64,000 nucleotides of DNA from Lumnitzera littorea (taxonomy: Eukaryota; Streptophyta; Magnoliopsida; Myrtales; Combretaceae). Numbering within the stretch: position 1 is the stretch's first letter; each line of letters starts with the position of its first letter. This document shows positions 10,741 to 24,682 of the stretch, one piece after another. The stretch spans positions 4,124,751 through 4,188,750 of the forward strand of contig JAMXBB010000008.1 of assembly GCA_024138015.1 (NCBI GenBank). Reading direction: 5' to 3'. Under the pieces are notes generated by a model. It saw nothing but the letters and a program-made list of their open reading frames with translations, did no database searches and was not told where the DNA came from. Made by a program: the position numbers and the translations under genes.

Positions 10741-13700
10741 CAATGGATAGAAACAACATCATCTAGAAATCAACGTAGTTATCTGCTACAAATACCCAAA
10801 CTTGTAAATACAACCGAAACTTTTAAAGTTTTCTCAATTCAATCGACGATTTTAGATATAATGCATAACAAAATTGAATATGTTAGATCTAAACTATTAA
10901 AAATACAATCAACTTAATAAATTAGATCTTATAGATATTAAATTTAGAATGAAATGGAGAGTTACATCGATTAATATGTGGAGAAGCATGAAAATTCCCA
11001 AAATATTTTGCTAACAGTACTATAAATAATGGTGCTTTTAGAGTGTACGTACAATGCAAAATCGCAGGAGTTTTGAAAGATACATACTTGTAGAGCTTTT
11101 GCATCTCACTACTCATAGCTTACGGTCGTACTTGAAATTCATGCTTCTTTTTTTTTTTTTTAAACTTATAGTTAGACATATAGTTATAAGGGATAAAGCA
11201 TTTACCTATTTTTAATAACGTTCTTCGTTAAGGGAGAGTGTGATATATAGAAATAATAAGCTCATTCAGTGTCTCATACAGTCCTATTTATCTTATATAT
11301 TACATTTTTAATAAACGATTTTATTAAGATAAATAGGTTAATAATCTATCTATTTATTGTTACTTTACATGAACATTTTTCTCTACCTCGTTAAAAAAAA
11401 TACAGGCCTACTAATCTCATAAAAAGGAAAAACTGGTTGATCAATCTAACTAAACCCCCGAGATAAGAAAAACGTACTGGCATTTGAAATTTCTCCACAT
11501 TTCTCGATGTTAAGATATTAATTACAAATACCGATTTCATCCTAATTTTGAAACAATTCGAAAATGCAAAGCGGCCCAACGACAAAAAGAGTCAAAAGCT
11601 CTATATTAGACGACATAAATATTGAAATTACGAAATCAACGGGTGATAATGTCAGTGTGAGACTTCGAATAATAAAATCTAGCATTACAAATTTTCTAAT
11701 AATTGAAAGTTTATACATCTTAATAAAATACAAAAAAATTCCAAAAAATTTCTGAAAATTCACAATAATTGGTAAATTAATTTAATACTTACATTTTTGT
11801 ATCATTAAAATTAATAAAATAACCAAATCAAGTTTACAAAAATTATGCATTAGACTTTAAACCCACTCGACCACCTACATTTGATACTCCTAATATGTTA
11901 ACAAAAGATTTCTTCATTTTTTTTTTTGGCTTAACTATATTGTAATTTGGAAGGGAAGATTTGAATTTGGTTTATCCCATTAAGTAAACAGTATCACACC
12001 ACCTGACACAAAAATCTCCGTTTAATACATCCAATTTCCTCCTCCTAAAATTCCAAAACCCTAGCCATCCTCAACCCTCACTCCGACGTTGGGAAATTGA
12101 GGCTCTGTTTTAGGAAATTGACTTAATTAGTCTAGTCCGTTGGACATCGTAACCAATGCAATCTCAATTTCAGTTATTAAGTCGTCGAAAGAATTAAGGT
12201 AAACCTAGAGTCAGCTCAGCCCTCATTCACAAAATTTTCAATAAATTCATGAAACTTCCCTATTTTGTTGGAGATACTTTGATTTTAGAATTCGTTTGAA
12301 TTCAGGGTTAAGTTCAATCATTTCTTAAGTTGAGGAATCAACATATTTAACGTCTACTTTCATATTTCTTAATTCAATTTCACTATATTATATTGGATTT
12401 TCCTCGATTTTACGGTAATGATTCAAAAAATATGTATATATGTATGTGCATGCACATATATATCTATATTGATTATTTTTCTTACATGCAACAACATAAA
12501 TTTTACATGATTTAATAGGAATTCATTATTGTCCAATTTGAATGATATATGTGTGTAGAAGGTCATTTCAATAATTGGGCTTTAGGCTCAATTTAAAGCC
12601 ACATATCAGTTAATGGCCCATTGATAAAACTTAGGAAACTAGGCCAAAACAGGGGTGTTTTTGAGAGATATAACTTGATTAATTCAGAATAAGGATCACT
12701 AAACCAATTATTTTGCTTTTAACTTTACTCGATTGACTTGTGCACAAAAAGTTAGCTCAAAAGAGGTCTCTTTAGGCCCGTTTGGACTTTGCTACTAAAG
12801 TTACTCCATGAATGATCAAATAAGTTACTCAATAAAGATCAAATAAAGAACATTCAAAAACACAAAACTTCATCTTCTATTACACGTGTACATAAGTGAT
12901 CGACTTTACCTGTTTCTCCTCCTACAAATCTCTCCTTCACATCCATACAATTGTCATTGGATCAAGTAATCTCTAAGATCGACCATCACATGCGTAGCAC
13001 ATAGTTGATCATCAGTAGCAACCCCATCTATAAAGTGGAACCTTAAGGTTTGCCAATTCGATCCTTATGTCATATTTGATATATAGAAATAGTTTGGAAT
13101 GAAAAAAAATCAAAATAGAATGGAATCAGAAATGAAATGATGGAAGTAATCTTATGTTTGAAAATGCTTATAGAATCCATTAGTTTAATTTCAAAATTAT
13201 GTTTAGTTGTAACATATTCAGAATGATATATATATAAAATAATATTTGTTAAAAATGCTTTAAACTATTAGATGCCATAAATAGACATTATATCTTATTG
13301 AAGTTTTGATAAGTGATTTTCAATTAATACAGATTGAATGAAATCACTATTCCACCTCTAAAATACAGAGTCGAAATGGCTGATTCCAATAAACCAAGAT
13401 TTTGCCTCCTAATAACATTTCTAAACATGGAAAGTGAAATAAAACACCAAATTATGATTCCGTTCCAATCTATTCTTATATATCAAATGTGCTAGAGACC
13501 TGTTAAATAAAAGAAAAGTAGCTAGTTATAAATAAGAGATAGATAGTTGAATAATTTCTTAGGTTATTGTGACCTAATAGCATCAATACTGGTCTCTTAA
13601 GTCCTAATAGAATGGATCGGGTTTATATCCCCTTCCCTTAAGTTGTATCATAGCTAGCCAAAAAAAAAAAAAGAAAAGAAAAGAAAAAAGAATAATAACA

Positions 13701-15700
13701 TAACACGACGGTAGAATGGGAAGAACAAAACACAACAACTTGCAGTTACTTAAACCATTATAGTTTTCTTTTATTCTTTGTATATTTTGTTAATAAGCGG
13801 GATCTAAATTTCCTACAAGTGGAAAAGTTAATTTATACACGAATTAAAGACTCGAGAATTTAGTCATAAAGTAAGTTTAGAGGCAAGGTTAAAGAAGAGA
13901 TTAGAAAATTAGTGAGCAGGGGTATTCTTGGAAGTGTATATGTTTTTAAATCTAGAGGTGTACAAAATCCCTCTGTTTTGTTCACTACTTCTTATATTGA
14001 TTTTCTCTCCAATAGTTTTTATCTCCTTAATAATAAACCCTACAAGCATCTTAGGTAAGGGATTAAAGATAAGATTTTTTTCTTTACTTTTCCTTCAAGA
14101 TTTAACAATATTGATGAATTTTTCTTCTTAAAAATACAAGAAGGCGATGTTCTTGAAACCTAGATTTCAACGAAATTCGGATCTTAGGAGGGACCGTATC
14201 AATAAGTTGTGTTTTGACAATTTTAAGGAATTGTTTATCATTTTCTATTGTATGTAGTATTGACACATGAAGAATCTACGATCAATGGAAGTGTATGGTA
14301 TGATATCACTCTAGATAATTGAATTCAAGTGAGTGTATTATTTATGACTAAGATCATGTTTCTAATGTTGGAAGACATTGCTAATGAGTTAAAATGTCAA
14401 GGAAAGGTGTTTAATGTTTGCAATTGAAAGATTTTGAGTAAGTTTTTTAAAGGGACAATGGATCAAGTTGCTTTTGGTTATTGAGAAATGGTTTGGTGTA
14501 TAGAAGTTGAATGTTGATTATCAAAATGACCAAAGGAGTCATTTTGTAGAAACTACAAAATTTACAAAAAGGGTCAAAACTCTTTTAAAAGAGTTCCGAG
14601 CATTTGTGCTATATTGAGAAAAAAGGGTTTGGGCTCTTTTGAAAAAGGTTTGGAGCCTCCGTTGCTGACAAAAAAATCTTTTTTCACTCTTTCAAAAAGT
14701 TTCAAACTTTTGTTCACATGCTTTGAAATATTTTTGCTAACTTTGTATTTTTGTCCAAACTCCATTTATTTTGTTTCTCAATGGCTTTTTAACACAACAA
14801 ATCGCCACTTTACTCTTGGATAGATACGATTAACCATTCTTGAATAGTTTTGATTGTATTTTTGTTACCAAGTTTCCTTTTATTTACTTTTAGTGAACTT
14901 TTACCTCTTCTATAAGTACTTTATTTAATATCTATCATATTGCGAGCCTTCAAGTGTTAAATAAGAGGAAGTTAATTATAAAATGAGTTTGGCATTGATT
15001 TTTTAGCTTTTGAGATTGAGTTAGCTTGAGTAGTTTAATAAGTTTATTTCCATTATATTAAATATCTACGTTGTAAGATTCGTGACTTAATGGGGGAGTT
15101 GATTGACCTTTCAGGTACTTAACGCATGGACGTTGAATGTGCTTGTTAGTTTGGAATTGAAAATGGTCTAATAATTATTTGACTTTAAATAAATGTTTGT
15201 TGCATGTGCATGACTTGTCTAAGGAGTCAGAGGTAGCAAATTCCTTAAAGGAGCATGATGATCCATGTGATGAGTTATCCGTTGTGGAGTTTTGCATGAA
15301 AATGATTAGGGTAGATTTAAGGATATTTTCTAAATGAGGTCATTGGTAATAGTTTTCGGTTAGGACCCTACATTAAATATTTTGTTAGATACATATTACT
15401 GCGTGTGTTTATTGAATGATTAAATTAAAGATTTAATTAATTAGTTGTGTGTTATATTGCAATTAATTAGTTTCATTAAGCAGTTCTCAATTAGGGATAT
15501 CTTCTATTACATTAAACATCTGCACATATGTTTAGTGTTATATATTAGGTTTCGACTCATTATTTTATTTTTAAAGTTGCAAGTAGTTATAATAAGATAC
15601 TCACGATAAGTATGGAGATACTTACAACTTCTATTTGAATAAGGAAAGCAACCATTAGTAATTCTAAGATGGTAATGAAAATTGATATTAGATGATAATA
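10741..15700. repeat. Large direct duplication, copy A
   Basis: This roughly 5 kb block is repeated at 15932-21045 in the same orientation, and its last 1.5 kb occurs a third time at 21046-22460. The first matched landmark is the ACGTAGTTAT stretch at 10771, matching 15962. The last shared part is near 15580 with copy B and near 15690 with copy C. Copy A lacks about 290 bases present in copy B (near 17945-18240). Open frames inside (for example 13928-14131 and 14574-14823) are short and not kept open between copies, so I call none of them genes. Confidence 0.8.
11020..12300. repeat. Dispersed unit U, copy 2 (inside copy A)
   Basis: Homologous to 8255-9250 and 16240-17470. On the minus strand a frame beginning MSLGRFAFSNCFKIRMKS (11391-11585) is also present in copy 3 as MSLGCCAFLNCFKIRMKS (16553-16741), but this reflects DNA identity between copies and does not continue into a recognisable protein. 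Confidence 0.75.
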
Positions 15701-16239
15701 GTGATGGCAATAGCAGTGGTGGTTATTATTAAATTGATATGAGATTATTTTTAAAAAAATATATAAAATTTTATGAGGAATTGTGATTTTTTGGTCAAGT
15801 TAAGGAATCTCTATTACTTGATTTTAAATTCTTAGTGAATTATAATTTGGAAACAAAAAACTAAGTGAATACTGTAATAAGGAATAAAGGGGGGAATTGA
15901 ATTCCAATTTTTTTTTAAGTGAATGAGATATCAATGAATAGAGATAACATTATCTAGAAATTAACGTAGTTATTTGCTACAAATACCGAAACTTGTAAAT
16001 ATTATCTAAACTTTTAAAGTTTTCTCTATTCAATTAACCATTTTAGATATATTACATAGTAAAAGAAAAAAAATATATATATATATATATTAGATCTCAA
16101 CTATTAAAATTACAATCAACTTAATAAATTAGATTTTATAAATATTAAATTAAGTATGAAACGAATAATTAAATCCATCTCATAAAAACTCAAGAAATAC
16201 GGCGAAGTATAAAATTAAAAAAAAAAAAAATTGCTCACG

Positions 16240-17470
16240 GTACTATAATTAGCGGTGCTTTTAGAGTGTACGTACAAGGCACATTCCCAGGAGTTTTGAA
16301 AGATACACACTTGTAGAGCTTTTGCATAGTGTACGGTCGTACCTGAAATTCGTGCTCCTTTTATAAAATTTATAGTTGGGCATAGTAATTATTTTTAGTA
16401 ATATCCTTTATTAAAAATGTAGTATATAAAACTAATAAACTTATTTAGTATTTTATATAATTTATTTATTTTATGTATTACACTTTTAATAAACGATTTT
16501 ATTAAAATAGGTAGATAAATAACTTATCTATTGTTAACACGAACATTTTTCTCTAACTCGTTAAAAAAACATATAGGCCTGGGAAAAACTGGTTGATCAA
16601 TCTCATTAAACCCTCGGGAGAAGAAAAACGTACTGGCATGTGGAATTTCTCCACATTTGTCGATGTTAATATATTAAATACAAATACCGATTTCATCCTA
16701 ATTTTGAAACAATTCAAAAATGCACAGCAACCCAACGACAAAAAGAGTCAAAAGCTCTAAATTTAGACAACATAAATAATGAAATTACGAAATCAACGGT
16801 TGATAGTGTCAGTGCCAGCCTTCAAATAATAAAATTTAACATTACAAATTTTCTAATAGCCGAAAGTTTACACATCTTAATAAAATACAAAAAATTCCAA
16901 AAAATTTCTGAAAATTCACTATAATTGCTAAATTAATTTTATACTTGCATTTTTGTATCATTAAAATTAATAAAATAACCAAATCAAAGTTTACAAAAAT
17001 TACACATTAAACTTTAAACCCACTCGACACCTACATTTGATACTCCTAATATGTTAACAAAAAATTTGTTCATTTTTTCTTTTGGCTTAACTAATTGTAA
17101 TTTAGAAGGAAAGATTTGAATCTGATTTGTCCCATAAATAAACAGTATCATGCCACTAGACACAAAAATTCTTCGTTTAACACATCCAATTTTCTCAACC
17201 TAAAATTCCAAAACCTCAGCCATCGTCAACCCCCACGCCGACGTCGGGAAATTGAAGCTCCGTTTAGGAAATTGACTTAGTTAGTCTAGTCCGTTGGACA
17301 TCGTGACCAATGCAAACTGAATTCAGTTATTAAATCGTGGAAAGAATTAAGGTAAACCTAGAGTCAGCTCAGCACTCATTCGCAAAATTTTCAATAAATT
17401 CATGAAACTTCCCTACTTTGTTGGAGAGACTTCCATTTTAGAATTCGTTTGAATTCATGGTTAAGTTCAA
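16240..17470. repeat. Dispersed unit U, copy 3 (inside copy B)
   Basis: Homologous to 8255-9250 and 11020-12300. It is closer to copy 2 than to copy 1, as expected if copies 2 and 3 were duplicated with the A/B block. Confidence 0.75.
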
Positions 17471-19888
17471 TCATTTCTTAAGTTGAGGAATCAACATATT
17501 TAACATCTACTTTCATATTTCTTAATTCAATTTCACTATATTATAATGGATTTTCCTCAATTTTACGGTAATGATTCAAAAAATATGTATGGATGTATGG
17601 ATGTATGTATGTATACATATATATCTATATAGATTATTTTTCTTACATGCAACGAGATAAATTTACATGATTTAATAGGAATCTATTACCATCCAATTTA
17701 AATGATATATATGTATAGAGGGTTATTTTAATAATTGGACTTTTCACAAATTTAAAGCCACAAACCAATTTATGAGTAAATGATAAATTAGGCCAAAATA
17801 AGGATATTTTGGAGAGATGCAACTTGATAAGTTTGGAACAAGGATTGCTAAACTGATTATTTTGCTTTTAGCTTTACTTGATTAACTTGTGTGCAAAATG
17901 TAGACTCAAAAGAGGTCTCTCTAGGCCTATTTGAACTTTATACAACCTCAAAAGGAGCTATTTAAACTTAAACAAGAGTTTTAGACTTGTTTTATTGTTA
18001 ATGAGTTTATATTCTTTTATTAGCCATTAGGTATATCTAGAGCTCATGGCTTAAACTCATGGTTCATATGAAGAGAAGGAATAAATTCTAGCCATTGGAT
18101 CATTTAAGCTCATTTGATGGTTGCGAGTAATGTCAAATCTCAAAATAATCCAATAGACAAAGCTTACTCCTAAAGTCTATAAGTAGAGGTTCCTCCTCTC
18201 ATTTGGGTCATTTTCAACATTGGCTAATTTGAAACAAACGTGAAAGCTCTACTGAAATTACTCTACGAATGATTAAATAAGTTACTAGGTGAAGATCAAA
18301 TAAATAATATTCAGAAATTCATCTTTTGTTATACGTATACACGAGTGATTGACTTTGCTTATTCTCTCTATCACATTTATACACGTGTTATTGGATTAAG
18401 TGATCTTTAAGATCAACCATTACATGCATAGCACATAATCGATCATCAGCAGCAACCTTACCTATAATGTAGAACCCTAAGGTTTGTCAATTCGATTCTT
18501 ATGTCATATTTGATATGCATGAATAATCTAGAATGAAAAAAAAAATCAAAATAGAATGGAATTAGAAATGAAATGATGGAAGTAATGTGTTTGAAAACGC
18601 CTTTAGAATCCATTAGTTTAATTTCAAAATTATGTTTAGTTGTAATATGTTCAAAATGATATATATAATAGTATTTGTTAAAAATGTTTAAATTATTAGA
18701 TGCCATAAATTGACATTATATCTTATTGAAGGTTTGATAAGTAATTTTCAATTAATAAGGATGAAATGAAATCGTGATTCCACCTTTAAAATAAGGAGTT
18801 GAAATGACTAATTTCAATAAATCATGATTCTGCCTCCTAACAACATTTCTAAACATGGAAAGTAAAATACAACACTGAATTATGATTCCATTATGATCCA
18901 TTCCTATATATCAAATGTGCTAAAAATCTATTAAATAAAACAAAAGTAGTTAGTTATCAATAAGAGATAAATGGTTGAATAATTTCTAAGACTATTGTAG
19001 CTTAGCAATATCAATATTGGTCTCCCAAGCCCTAATAGAATTGATCGGGTTTGGAGAATAGTAACATAGCACGGTAGTGAAATGGGAAAAATAAAACACA
19101 ACAACTTACAATCACTTATACCATTATAGTTTTCTTTTATTCTTTGTATATTTTTTTAATAAACGGGATCTAAATTGCCTACAAGTGGAAGAGTTAATTT
19201 ATGCAAGGATTGAAGGCTTGAGAATTTAGTCATAAAGTAAGGTTATAAATAAGGGTAAAGAGGAGATTAGAAAATTAGTGAGTTGGGGTATTCATGCAAG
19301 TGTATGTGTTTTAAAATCTAGAGGTGCACAAAATCCCCCTCTTTTCTTCACTACTTCTTATATTGATTTTCTCTCCAACAATCTTTGTTTCCTCAACAAT
19401 AAACCCTACAAGCACCTTTGGTAAGGGATAAGATTTTTTCTTTACTTTTCCTTCAAGATTTAGTGGTGTTGATGGATTTTTCTTCTTAAAAATTTAAGGA
19501 GGAGACATTCTTTAAACTTAGATTTTAAGGAAATTTAAATCATAGAAGGGATTGTATCAATAAGTTGTGTTTTGACAATTTTAAGGAATTGATTATTGTT
19601 TTCTAGTGTGTGTAGTATTGACACATGAAGGATTTGAGATCAATGGAAGTGTATGGTGTGAGATCACTTTAGATAATCAAATTCAAGTGAGTGTATTATC
19701 TATGACTAAGATCATGTTTCTAACGTTGGATCACATTACTAACGAGTTAAAATGTCAAGGGAAGGTGATTAATCTTTGAAATTAAAGATTTTGAGTAAGT
19801 TTTTTAAAGGGATGACGGATTGGGTTGCTTTTGGTTATTGAGAAGTGGTTTTGCGTATAGAAGTTGAGTGTTGATGATAAAAAGGACC

Positions 19889-20088
19889 AAAGGAGTCATT
19901 CTGCAGAAATTACAGAATTTACAAAAAGGGTCAATACTCTTTTGAAAGAGTTTGAAGCAATTATGTTGTATTGTGAAAAAAGGGTTCTAAAGGAGTCATT
20001 CTGTAGAAACTATAGAATTTACAAAAAGGGTCAATACTCTTTTGAAAGAGTTTGAAGCAATTATGTTGTATTGAGAAAAAAGGGTCTG
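19889..20088. repeat. Two-copy 100-base tandem repeat
   Basis: AAAGGAGTCATTCTG occurs at 19889 and again exactly 100 bases later at 19989, and the two 100-base copies are nearly identical. Copy A of the block (near 14531) has only one. A 63-codon frame across this repeat (19864-20055) is a by-product of it. Confidence 0.9.
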
Positions 20089-21045
20089 GGCTCTTCTGAA
20101 AAAGGTTTGGAGCATCCCTTATAAAAAAGAAATCTTATCTCATTCTTTCAAAAAGGTTTAAACTTTCGTTCACATGCTTTGAACTTTTTTTGCTAACTTT
20201 TTGCTTTTGTCCAAACTCCATTTATTTTGTTTCTCATTGGCTTTCTAACACAACAAATTGCCACTTTACTCCTAGATAAATACAACCAATCATTCTTGAA
20301 TAGTTTTGATTATATTTTTGCTACCAAGTTTCATTTTAATTACTTTTAGTGAACTTTTACCTCTTCTACAAGTACTTTATTTAATATCTATCATATTTTG
20401 AGCCTTCAAGTGTTAAATAAGAGGAAGTTAATTGTAAAATGAGTTTGGCATTGATTTTTTAGCTTTTGAGATTGAGTTAGCTTAAGTAGTTTAATAAGTT
20501 TATTTCCATTATATTAAATATCTACGTTGTAAGATTCGTGATTTAATGGGGGAGTTGATTGACCTTTTAGGTACTTGATACATAGATGTTGAATGTGCTT
20601 GTTAGTTTGGAATTGAAAATGGTCTAATAATTATTTGACTTTAAATAAATGTTTGTTGCATATGTATGACTCATCTTAAGAGTTAGAGGTGGCAAGTCTC
20701 TTGAGGAAGGGGGCCTCCCCTAATGATTTATGTGATGTATTATCTCTAGTGGAGTCTTGTGTGAAAATGATCTAGAGGTAGATTTAGGAATATATATTAG
20801 ATGAGGTTGCTAGTAGTAGTTCCCAATTAGGACCTTACATTTAATATTATATCATAAACATATTATTGCGTGCGTTTATTGAATGACTAAATTAAAGATT
20901 TAATTAATTAGTTGTCTGTTACATATATTGCAATTAATTAGTTTCATTAAGCAATTCCCAATTAGGGATATCTTCTATTGCATTAAATAGTTACACATGT
21001 GTTTAGTGTTACATATTGGGTTTCAACTCATTCCTTTATTTTTAA

Positions 21046-22460
21046 AGGAGGAAATATTCTTGAAACCTAAATTTCAAGAAAATTTAGATCTTTGAAGGGA
21101 CTGTATTAACAAGTGGTGTTTTGACAATTTTGAGCAGTTGTTTATTGTTTTCTAATGTATGTAGCATTTATATGTAAAGGATTTATGATCAATGCAAGTA
21201 TATGATATGAGATCGCTCTAAAATCATCAAATTTGAGGAAGTGAATTATCTATGACTAAGATCATGTTTTTATGTTGGATCATAGTTCTAATGAGTTCAA
21301 ATGTCATAAAAAAATATTTAATGATTGAAATTAAAAAATTTTGAGTAATTTTTTAAAAATGGATGACAAATTAGGTTGATTTTGGTTATTAGTGTATAGA
21401 AGTTGAGTATTGATGATAAAAAGGATCAAAGGAGTCATGCTTTAGAAATTACAGAATTTGCAAAAAGGGTCAGTATTCTTTTGAAAAAGTCTAAAGCATT
21501 TGTGCTGTATTGAGAAAAAAGGGTCTTGACTGTTTTGAAAAAGGTTCAGAGCATCCCTTATTGAAAAGAAATCATGTTCTACTCCATTAAAAGGCTCATA
21601 ACATTTTTTTTTCACATGCTTTGGACTCTTTTTACTGGCTATGTATTTTTGACCAACTTTCGTTTATTTTATTTCTTAAAGGCCTTTTAACATGACAAAT
21701 TACCACTTTATCCTTAGATAAACACAATTAACCATTCTTGAACAATTTTGAGTACATTTTTACTACTAAGTGTTGTTTTAATAGCTTTTAATGAGCTTTT
21801 ACCTCTTTTATAAGTACTTTATCTAACATCTCTCGTATTTTGAGCCTTCAAGTGTTAAAGAAGAGAAAGTTAAGTATGGGAGGAGGTTGACATTGGTTCC
21901 AGTATCTGGGATTGAGTTAGTTTGAATAGGTTTGTTTTCATTGTATTAAATATTAGGCTGTAAGATTCAAGATTTAGCACAAAAGTTGATTGTCCTTTCA
22001 AATATGTAACACATGGATGTAAAGTGTGCTCATTAATTTAAAATTGAAAATGGATGAATAATTATTTGACCTTAAATACAAGTTCACTACTTTTGCATAG
22101 CTAAAGGTGATAGATTCCTAAGGGCACCTTAATGATCCATGTAATGCATTATTCTTGCTAGAATCTTTCATGGAAATTCTTTATGGTATATATAGGGATA
22201 TCTTTTAGATGGGCTTTATGGTAGTAGTTCTTAGTGAGGACCTTACATCTAATATTTTGTTATCTACATGTTACCACATGAACTGAGTACTCATTTGTTA
22301 TATATATGTTATTACCTAAGCGAAGTCATGAGTACCCATATGTAGGTAGTTATGTTGACTTAGTGGCTTATGACAAGTATGGACATACTATTTGGATGGG
22401 GAGAGCAATGAATAGTAATTCTATTATGGTGATGAAAATTAATGTTAAATGATAATTAAG
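21046..22460. repeat. Large direct duplication, partial copy C
   Basis: Starts with GGAGGAAATATTCTTGAAAC directly after copy B and follows 14136-15690 of copy A to about 22455. It is more diverged than A is from B and begins in the middle of the unit. Confidence 0.75.
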
Positions 22461-23819
22461 GAAAGTTTGAATTTTATAGACATCTATTATTTAACTAAGG
22501 ATTTAAGAGGTCCATTTGTGTCTTTCGGATTTTATATGAGGATATAGTTTCTTGAGAGTTTTTGAAAAATAAGGAATGTGTTTTAGAGATTCTAGATATG
22601 CAAGTAAAGTCGTAATGTATCTTAGATAACAGGGACACATAGTGAATTGTAGTGTCATATGTTTAGGGCATACAAAAAGAGTAGATTAAAATCTCTCTTT
22701 GTCTTTTTTTTTTAAAAAAAAAATTGCATCTCAAGATCATTAGTTTATGGTGATGATGAAAACCTTTATGATGCCCAACTAAAAATACATTTTTCAATTT
22801 GTTTGCCTATAACATCGCTAGTATGACTAATAATTTGACAAAAATTTATGATCTATATTCGCAAGTTACAATCCTTAACAATGAAATAATATGTCAAACA
22901 CATAAACAAACCCTTCTATTTGTAACACGTGAGGGAAGTTTAAACTTTTGTTGAACCTCTTGGAGAAACACTTGTAATTGCCCATTCTCTATAAATCTAT
23001 AATAATTTTTGCTAAATAAAATCAAGAATAACTTCTTCTTCTTTCTTTCTTTTTTTTTTTTTTTCTAGTGAAAGAATAATTACAAAGCTCGTTTTTATAA
23101 TAATAGCAATTATGTGGAATTATAACCAATGTTCTGTCGGAGAGGCAGTTTAATATCAAGGTACAAATAAATCATACGTCTTCAAAATGACTATATATGA
23201 AACAAAAACATAATAAAAACTTGGTCTACCGTCTACTTCATCTCTTACTTCTTAAATGTATAAACATCCATAATACCAACCCTCCACCTAGGTTATTAAT
23301 CTTCTTCTGTTAATTCCATTCTAATCTCTCTCCCATTGCCCTTAGTGCCACCAAGAGAGCCAGTCTAAACCTGATCAAAACCGGCATAAAGGATTCATCA
23401 AATGTATTAATAAAATCTTGCCTATAGAACGATGTGTAATCTTATTCAGCTTCATGAATGTAGAGATACGGTTAAGTTTATGGCATTCCATAGTACAATT
23501 TCATTATTATTTACTAAGTACGTACAGATTAATTATTTTATTTAGGCTAGATATAATTTAGCATTTTAGGCCCATTTTCTTCTTATTTAAAGTTTAAATA
23601 TTAATTTTTCGATAGTGATTCCATTACCTTTTGAATGAGAAGCACATCTATCTTTTGAAAGTTTTAAACTTGATAATTGGAAAAAATCATATTACCATAT
23701 TGAACTTCATTATGAGTTCAAAACAATTGCCTCAGGTAATATTAATATCTGAAATCCTCATAATTAGTTTAGTCTAATTTTTAGTGTTTCCCAACAATTG
23801 AGATAATAATAATAATAAT
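22461..23819. other. AT-rich intergenic DNA
   Basis: No gene or clear repeat is visible. It contains poly-T tracts (near 22701 and 23051). From 23820 the sequence matches the downstream flank of family copy 1 (9829 onward). Confidence 0.55.
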
Positions 23820-24178
23820 AATCAAGAATAGGAAGATTGAGAAAGCAGATTAATAGAAGTACTTATATTGTTTTGATTTTGTCACTAATGGCTCGATTCT
23901 ATTTCCCTTGATGGTTTGTACCTAACATTTTGATTGGCTATAGCGCGTACCTTTTCTAGGTAATTATTACGTACTCCCTTCCTAGTTCTCATCAACATCA
24001 GAATCATGTAATAGATAAATAAATTGTTAGTTTACTATTGTTATATTGAGTGTGATACATAAGATAAATAAAATATACCAAGAACAGTATGATCTTATTT
24101 ATTCTATATATCATATCCTCAAACGAAGGTGTTGTTAAAAGTGGATAGAGGAGTTATTTATCTAACTTTTTTTTCCAT

Positions 24179-24682
24179 CTAAATCGGTTTCCGACTAAGT
24201 GGGAGCTGGTCGTCTGAATCGGATTCTAACGAAGTAGAAGCAGGGGCGCTCCGCGCTTTCTTCAGTGCTTCTTCTTCTTCCATAGAAATCATCTTCCTTT
24301 TGGCGTCCTCGGATCCACCAAACAGTATCTTCTCGAGCGAATCCTCAGGATCTTTTGGCGTTCTTGAATCCGCCATAGAAATCAAAGCTTTGATTGCTGC
24401 TACTATGTTGTACTGCATAACATGGATAGCATCTAACACATTTTCGATCTCTTGCTCTCGTCGCATACTCCATCCGATAAGAACCTTGTCGAAGTGGTCG
24501 ACATGAGCATTGCGGTTATTCCTCAGATAGGTTACAAGACATTTTAGTTCCGCTTCGGATATGGATCTTTTCATCGCCGCAGCCCATTCCATAACAATCG
24601 CTTCAGCTTCCTCGGTGCTTTGGATTTTTCCATCTCCCATTCTCGTTATTTGTGGGGTTATGTTGGACGGATTAACGTTCAT
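24179..24682 (-). CDS. Unrecognised small charged protein, family copy 2 (167 aa)
   Basis: This 167-codon frame is homologous to copy 1: EEAEAIVMEW (24-33), MKRSIS (38-43), the AHVDHFDKVL.GW motif (59-71) and DAIHVMQYNI (84-93). The ATG used by copy 1 has become ATT here, and a new ATG four codons downstream takes over. About ten codons after QIT are also missing in frame. The tail repeats the family module twice (around IKALISMADSR and SEDAKRKMISME) and ends in acidic SLESDSDDQ. The segment 23820-24735 is a duplicate of 9829-10560, with an unrelated insert of about 170 bases (24003-24175) just downstream of the stop. Function unknown. Confidence 0.6.
   Translation of the reverse strand: MNVNPSNITPQITRMGDGKIQSTEEAEAIVMEWAAAMKRSISEAELKCLVTYLRNNRNAHVDHFDKVLIGWSMRREQEIENVLDAIHVMQYNIVAAIKALISMADSRTPKDPEDSLEKILFGGSEDAKRKMISMEEEEALKKARSAPASTSLESDSDDQLPLSRKPI

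Larger units (their letters stand above)
15932..21045. repeat. Large direct duplication, copy B
   Basis: Direct copy of 10741-15700, offset by about 5.2 kb at the start and 5.46 kb at the end. The growth comes from an extra segment near 17945-18240 and a 100-base tandem repeat near 19889. The extra segment contains TATAAGTAGAGG followed by a CCTCCTCTC leader, which looks like a retroelement or plant core promoter. This suggests the whole block could be a non-coding retroelement derivative, but no tRNA primer site or terminal repeat was clear. Confidence 0.8.

Noticed and set aside
11391..11585. Frames shared by units U2 and U3 (MSLG...) as a gene
   Set aside because: The match only reflects DNA duplication; ends differ, no motif is present, and the U1 copy is not open.
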